Source: Actinomadura syzygii (GTDB lineage: Bacteria; Actinomycetota; Actinomycetes; Streptosporangiales; Streptosporangiaceae). From it: 64,000 bases of DNA. Positions within the stretch are counted from its first letter, which is position 1; each line of letters begins with the position of its first letter. Shown here one piece after another: positions 60,349 through 64,000 of the stretch. The position numbers and the translations under genes were made by a program. Under the pieces are notes generated by a model that was given only the letters and a program-made list of their open reading frames with translations, made no database searches and was not told where the DNA came from. The DNA is taken from NCBI RefSeq assembly GCF_008085905.1, contig NZ_VSFF01000007.1, forward strand, positions 248,001 through 312,000. The letters run 5' to 3'.

Positions 60349-63300
60349 GTGCCGCCCGCTTCCTACCGTCTCGTGCGCCGCGCGGGTCCCGCGCGGGCCG
60401 TCCCGCCCGTGCTCGACGACCAGCAGCGGCGGGTGGTCGAGCATGCCGGCGGGCCGATGCTCGTGCTCGCCGGGCCGGGCACGGGGAAGACGACGACGAT
60501 CGTCGAGGCGGTCGTCGACCGCATCGAGAACCGCGGGACCGACCCGGAGCGGGTGCTCGTCCTGACGTTCAGCCGCAAGGCGGCGGGCGAGCTGCGCGAG
60601 CGGATCACCGGACGACTCCGCCGGACGACGCGGACGCCCCTCGCGCTCACCTTCCACAGCTACGCCTACGCCCTGCTCCGCCGGGACGCCGTCCTGAACG
60701 AGGAGCCCGCGCCGCGCCTGCTGTCCGGGCCGGAGCAGCTGCTGGAGGTGCGGCGGCTCCTCGAAGGCGAACTGGCGGACGGCGCCCGCGAATGGCCGGA
60801 ACGGCTGCGGGCCGCCCTGGCGACGCGCGGTTTCGCCGAGGAACTGCGCGACTTTTCTCTGCGCGCGGTCGAGCGCGCTTACGGCGCGGAGGACCTCGCC
60901 GCCCTGGGACGCCTGCGCGGCCGTGACGACTGGCCCGCCATCGGCGAATTCATGGACCGGTATGTGAACCGTTTCCTGCTCGACCCGGTCCCCACCTACG
61001 ACTACGGCGAGCTGATCCACCTCGCCGCCGGAATGCTCACGGACGAAGAGGTCCGGTTCCGTGAGCAGGACGCCTACGACATCGTGTTCGTGGACGAATA
61101 CCAGGACACCGACCCCGCGCAGGAAGCCCTACTCCAACACCTCGCCGGAGCCGGACGCGACCTCATCGTCGTCGGCGACCCCGACCAGTCGATCTACGGA
61201 TTCCGGGGCGCGGACGTGCGCGGCATCCAGGAATTCCCCGACCGTTTCCGCACCCTGGACGGCGACCCCGCGCCCGTCGTGGCACTGCGCACCTGCCGCC
61301 GGATGGGCCCGCAGATCCTCGCGGCGTCGCGGCGGATAGCGCGCCGCCTTCCCGCCGGTGCGGCGGGCGCCGCCGAACACCGCGCCCTCCGCCCCCTGGA
61401 AGAATTGGACGACGGCGAAGTCCGCGCCGTGATAGCCGACTCCGAAAGCCAGGAATCGGCCCTCGTCGCAGACGAACTGCGCCGCGCGCATCTGCTCGAC
61501 GGCGTCCCGTGGTCGCGAATGGCGGTCCTGGTGCGGAGCGCGGTGCGGCAGGTCCCGGTATTGCGGCGGGCGCTGGCCCAGGCCGGTGTGCCGGTGGTCG
61601 TGGCGGGCGACGAGGTTCCGCTGATCGGTGAGCCTGCCGTCCGTCCATTCCTGATCCTGCTGAACGCGGCGCTCAAGAAGGGCTTCCTGGACGAGGTCGT
61701 CGCCGAAGACCTCCTCACCGGGCCGCTGGGCGGCGCCGACGCGCTCGCCATGCGCCGCCTCAAACGGGCCCTGCGGGATTCGGAGGAATTGTCGGGCGGG
61801 CAGCGTCCGCTCGGAGAACTCCTCGTCGCTGCCGTGAACGACCCACGCGAATTGGTCCTCGTCCACGAAAGGGTGCGGGCGCCGGCCGAAAAGGTCGCGC
61901 ACCTCATCGACGTGGCGCGGCGCGGCGTCCACGACGGCGACACCGCCGAGGACGTCCTCTGGTCCGTGTGGAAGGAGAGCGGGCAGGCGGACGTCCTGCT
62001 CCAGCAGAGCGCCAAGGGCGGGACGCGCGGCGCCGCCGCCGACCGCGACCTCGACGCCGTCGTCGCCCTGTTCGACCACGCCGCCCGGTTCGTCGACCGG
62101 CTGCCGCAGGCGGGCGCCGACCTGTTCGTAGACACCATCGCGGCCCAGGAGATCGCCGGGGACACCCTCGCCGAGCAGGCCCCGCAGGGCGAGGCCGTCC
62201 GCATCCTCACCGCGCACCGCGCCAAGGGCCTGGAATGGGACGTGGTCATCGTCGCCGGAGTCCAGGAGGGCGTCTGGCCCGACCTGCGGTTGCGCGGCTC
62301 GCTCCTCGGCGTCGAGGAACTTGTCGAGCACGCCGCCGGGGCCGAGCCGGACGGCGACGTCGCGGCGGGCGCGTCCATGGCCGCCAAGATGCTGGACGAG
62401 GAACGCCGCCTCTTCTACGTCGCCGTCACCCGCGCCCGGAAACGGCTCGTCGTCACCGCCGTCGGCGGCGACGACACCGAGGAGCGGCCGTCCCGGTTCC
62501 TGAACGAACTGCTCCCCGGCGCGATCGAGCAGTCCCAGTTGGACGAGAAGACGCGGTGGCTGTCGCTGTCCGCGCTGGTCGCCGACCTGCGCTCGGTCGT
62601 CTCCGACCCGGCACGGCCGGAGCCGCTGCGCCGCGCCGCCGCCGGGCACCTGGCACGGCTCGCGCGCGCGGGCGTGCGCGGCGCGAAACCGGAGAACTGG
62701 TACGCCATCACCGCGCTCTCCGACGTGGGTCCCGCGTTCGCCGAGGACGAGCAGATCACGATCTCCCCGTCCCAGGTCGAGGCGTTCACCACGTGCGGGC
62801 TCCGCTGGCTGCTCGCCTCGGCGGTCGGCGCGCAGGACGGCGGCCCCAACGAGTACAGCACGATGGGCAAGGTCGTCCACGCCGTCGCCGAGATGGCGGG
62901 CGCGGACGACGGGATCGACGAGGTCCACGTCGCCGAACGGCTCAACGAGATCTGGAACGACCTCGAATTCCGCAGCGCCTGGTACTCCGAGAAGCAACGT
63001 GAGCAGGCCACCCGGATGGTCGACAAATTCCTCACCTGGCACCGGGACAACCCCAACGAGGTCGTCGCGCTCGAAGAATCGTTCAAGGTCGACCTGGGTC
63101 GCGTCGTCATCAAGGGCCGCATCGACCGTGCCGAGCGCGACGAGCAGGGGCGCGCGGTCATCATCGACATCAAGACGTCGTCGGCGGTCGTCCCCAAGGA
63201 CGACCTGACCCGCCACCCGCAACTCGGCGTCTACCAGTACGCGGTCATGCTCGGCGCGTTCGAGCGGCACGGGCTGATCGAGCCCGGCGGGGCGAAGCTC

Positions 63301-63522
63301 GTCCAGGTCGGCAAGGCCGCGTTCGCCGCGAAGGCGCGCGAGCAGGAACAGCCCGCCCCGTCGGAGGACTCCGACCCGGAATGGCCCAAGAAGCTGGTCG
63401 AGATCGTCGCGAACGGCATGGCGAGCGATGTGTTCCAGGCGCGGGCGAACGACAAGTGTCGCACCTGTCCCGTACGCTCCTGCTGCCCCGTCCATGACGA
63501 GGGCGGGCAGGTTGGCGAGTAG
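60349..63522 (+). CDS. adnA: AdnA-like UvrD-family helicase/PD-(D/E)XK nuclease
   Basis: A 1057-residue motor-nuclease, the first subunit of the actinobacterial AdnAB end-resection machine. Walker A is GPGTGKTT at residues 42-49, Walker B FVDEYQDTDPAQE near 247-259, then VVGDPDQSIYGFRGAD. The C-terminal RecB-type nuclease has GRIDRAERDEQG near 923 and AVIIDIKTSS. Cys in TTCGLRWLL (about 816) and the CRTCPVRSCCPV cluster near the end are likely Fe-S ligands. The length matches mycobacterial AdnA. It starts with a GTG at 60349, and adnB follows 27 nt after its stop. Confidence 0.93.
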   Translation: MPPASYRLVRRAGPARAVPPVLDDQQRRVVEHAGGPMLVLAGPGTGKTTTIVEAVVDRIENRGTDPERVLVLTFSRKAAGELRERITGRLRRTTRTPLALTFHSYAYALLRRDAVLNEEPAPRLLSGPEQLLEVRRLLEGELADGAREWPERLRAALATRGFAEELRDFSLRAVERAYGAEDLAALGRLRGRDDWPAIGEFMDRYVNRFLLDPVPTYDYGELIHLAAGMLTDEEVRFREQDAYDIVFVDEYQDTDPAQEALLQHLAGAGRDLIVVGDPDQSIYGFRGADVRGIQEFPDRFRTLDGDPAPVVALRTCRRMGPQILAASRRIARRLPAGAAGAAEHRALRPLEELDDGEVRAVIADSESQESALVADELRRAHLLDGVPWSRMAVLVRSAVRQVPVLRRALAQAGVPVVVAGDEVPLIGEPAVRPFLILLNAALKKGFLDEVVAEDLLTGPLGGADALAMRRLKRALRDSEELSGGQRPLGELLVAAVNDPRELVLVHERVRAPAEKVAHLIDVARRGVHDGDTAEDVLWSVWKESGQADVLLQQSAKGGTRGAAADRDLDAVVALFDHAARFVDRLPQAGADLFVDTIAAQEIAGDTLAEQAPQGEAVRILTAHRAKGLEWDVVIVAGVQEGVWPDLRLRGSLLGVEELVEHAAGAEPDGDVAAGASMAAKMLDEERRLFYVAVTRARKRLVVTAVGGDDTEERPSRFLNELLPGAIEQSQLDEKTRWLSLSALVADLRSVVSDPARPEPLRRAAAGHLARLARAGVRGAKPENWYAITALSDVGPAFAEDEQITISPSQVEAFTTCGLRWLLASAVGAQDGGPNEYSTMGKVVHAVAEMAGADDGIDEVHVAERLNEIWNDLEFRSAWYSEKQREQATRMVDKFLTWHRDNPNEVVALEESFKVDLGRVVIKGRIDRAERDEQGRAVIIDIKTSSAVVPKDDLTRHPQLGVYQYAVMLGAFERHGLIEPGGAKLVQVGKAAFAAKAREQEQPAPSEDSDPEWPKKLVEIVANGMASDVFQARANDKCRTCPVRSCCPVHDEGGQVGE

Positions 63523-63534
63523 GTCGGCGAGTGG
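63511..63534. repeat. 12-bp tandem duplication spanning the adnA stop
   Basis: GTTGGCGAGTAG (63511-63522, contains the adnA TAG) is followed directly by GTCGGCGAGTGG (63523-63534), 10 of 12 bases identical. Confidence 0.75.
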
Positions 63535-63549
63535 CTCGGGGGGAGCGAG

Positions 63550-64000
63550 GTGATCACGCCGGAGGAGCTCGCCCGGCTGCTGGAGATCCCGGAGCCGACG
63601 GACGAGCAGGCGCGGGTGATCGAGGCGCCGATGGCCCCGATGGCGGTCATCGCCGGGGCCGGGTCGGGCAAGAGCGAGACGATGGCCGCGCGGGTGGTGT
63701 GGCTGGTCGCGAACGGGTTCGTCCGGCCCGAGCGCGTCCTCGGGCTGACCTTCACCCGCAAGGCGGCCGCCGAACTCGGCGTCCGCGTGCGCAAACGGCT
63801 CGACCGGCTCCGCGAGGTGCTGCCCGGCGACGAGCTGGAACGCCTCGGCGGCGAGGCGCTCTTCGACGGCGAGCCGATGGTGTCGACCTACCATTCCTAC
63901 GCCGCGCGGCTCTTCGGCGACCACGCGCTGCGCGAAGCGCTCGAACCGACGATGCGGCTCATCTCACCGGCCGTCGCCTGGCAGATCTGCTCGCGCGTCG
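63550..64000 (+). CDS. adnB: AdnB-like helicase-nuclease, N-terminal part only
   Basis: The first 150 residues of the second AdnAB subunit, cut by the right edge. It begins VITPEELARLLEIPEPTDEQARVIEA (Q motif). Walker A is VIAGAGSGKSETMAARVV, motif Ia LGLTFTRKAAAEL, and VSTYHSYAARLFGDHAL is typical of UvrD-type AdnB. The GTG at 63550 follows GGGGAG. In mycobacteria AdnB provides the leading motor; the rest of the protein, including its nuclease domain, is outside the window. Confidence 0.92.
   Translation, partial: MITPEELARLLEIPEPTDEQARVIEAPMAPMAVIAGAGSGKSETMAARVVWLVANGFVRPERVLGLTFTRKAAAELGVRVRKRLDRLREVLPGDELERLGGEALFDGEPMVSTYHSYAARLFGDHALREALEPTMRLISPAVAWQICSRV

Overview
The window is very GC-rich DNA from a filamentous or mycelial actinomycete. 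Many genes start with GTG or TTG, and genes are often coupled by ATGA or GTGA overlaps. The gene content is actinobacterial: DUF3117, DUF3107, sigE-rseA-htrA-tatB, an XRE/DUF5753 regulator, MoeZ, AdnA/AdnB and a mycosin-like protease. A Streptosporangiales-type genome such as Actinomadura fits, but the genus is an inference. I see no phage, transposase, CRISPR array, rRNA or tRNA.

Layout. (1) 1-6.1 kb: an FtsX-type ABC exporter (cut by the left edge), a crotonase, the DUF3117 micro-protein and leucyl aminopeptidase. (2) 6.1-16.7 kb: an envelope-stress locus. A methyltransferase gene diverges from sigE, which has a near-consensus ECF promoter. It is followed by rseA, rseB, the HtrA protease and tatB, then mrp, a MarR regulator, a DUF1003 protein and an MgtE-N/CBS protein. 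From memory this order resembles the mycobacterial Rv1220c-Rv1232c block, with rseB added. (3) 16.7-30.8 kb: housekeeping genes, including an ECF41 sigma factor, a CitE-like lyase, a CPBP protease, Nudix, PHP and metallo-beta-lactamase-fold proteins, a RecB-like nuclease, a DUF2236 protein, hydrolases, a trypsin-like protease, an XRE regulator and a GDPD. (4) 31-34.4 kb: a DEAD-box helicase, a GlsB/YeaQ protein, DUF3107 and TetR.

(5) 34.6-56 kb is an accessory block. It holds an LPD-like flavoprotein with a changed redox centre, a split LigD/Ku end-joining set, a SodC-like secreted protein, an MmpL exporter with a divergent TetR, and a two-component system. It also holds a compact minus-strand operon: acyl-adenylating enzyme, FOXRED2-like flavoprotein, FMN hydroxy-acid oxidase, membrane-anchored P450 and cation/proton antiporter. 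I cannot assign that operon to a known pathway, and it is the best candidate for an undescribed system. A sulfotransferase, an APC permease, a leaderless periplasmic-binding-type protein and a MarR regulator end the block. (6) 56-64 kb: MoeZ, a proline-rich membrane protein with a mycosin-like protease, an alkyltransferase-like protein, and the AdnA/AdnB recombination motor-nuclease (AdnB cut by the right edge).

Two non-coding patterns stand out. A 77-bp tandem repeat between sigE and rseA encodes two chained 26-codon ORFs that run into rseA. A relative of it, with compensatory stem changes, lies inverted between htrA and tatB. Separately, at least eight genes end inside short tandem duplications that copy the stop codon.
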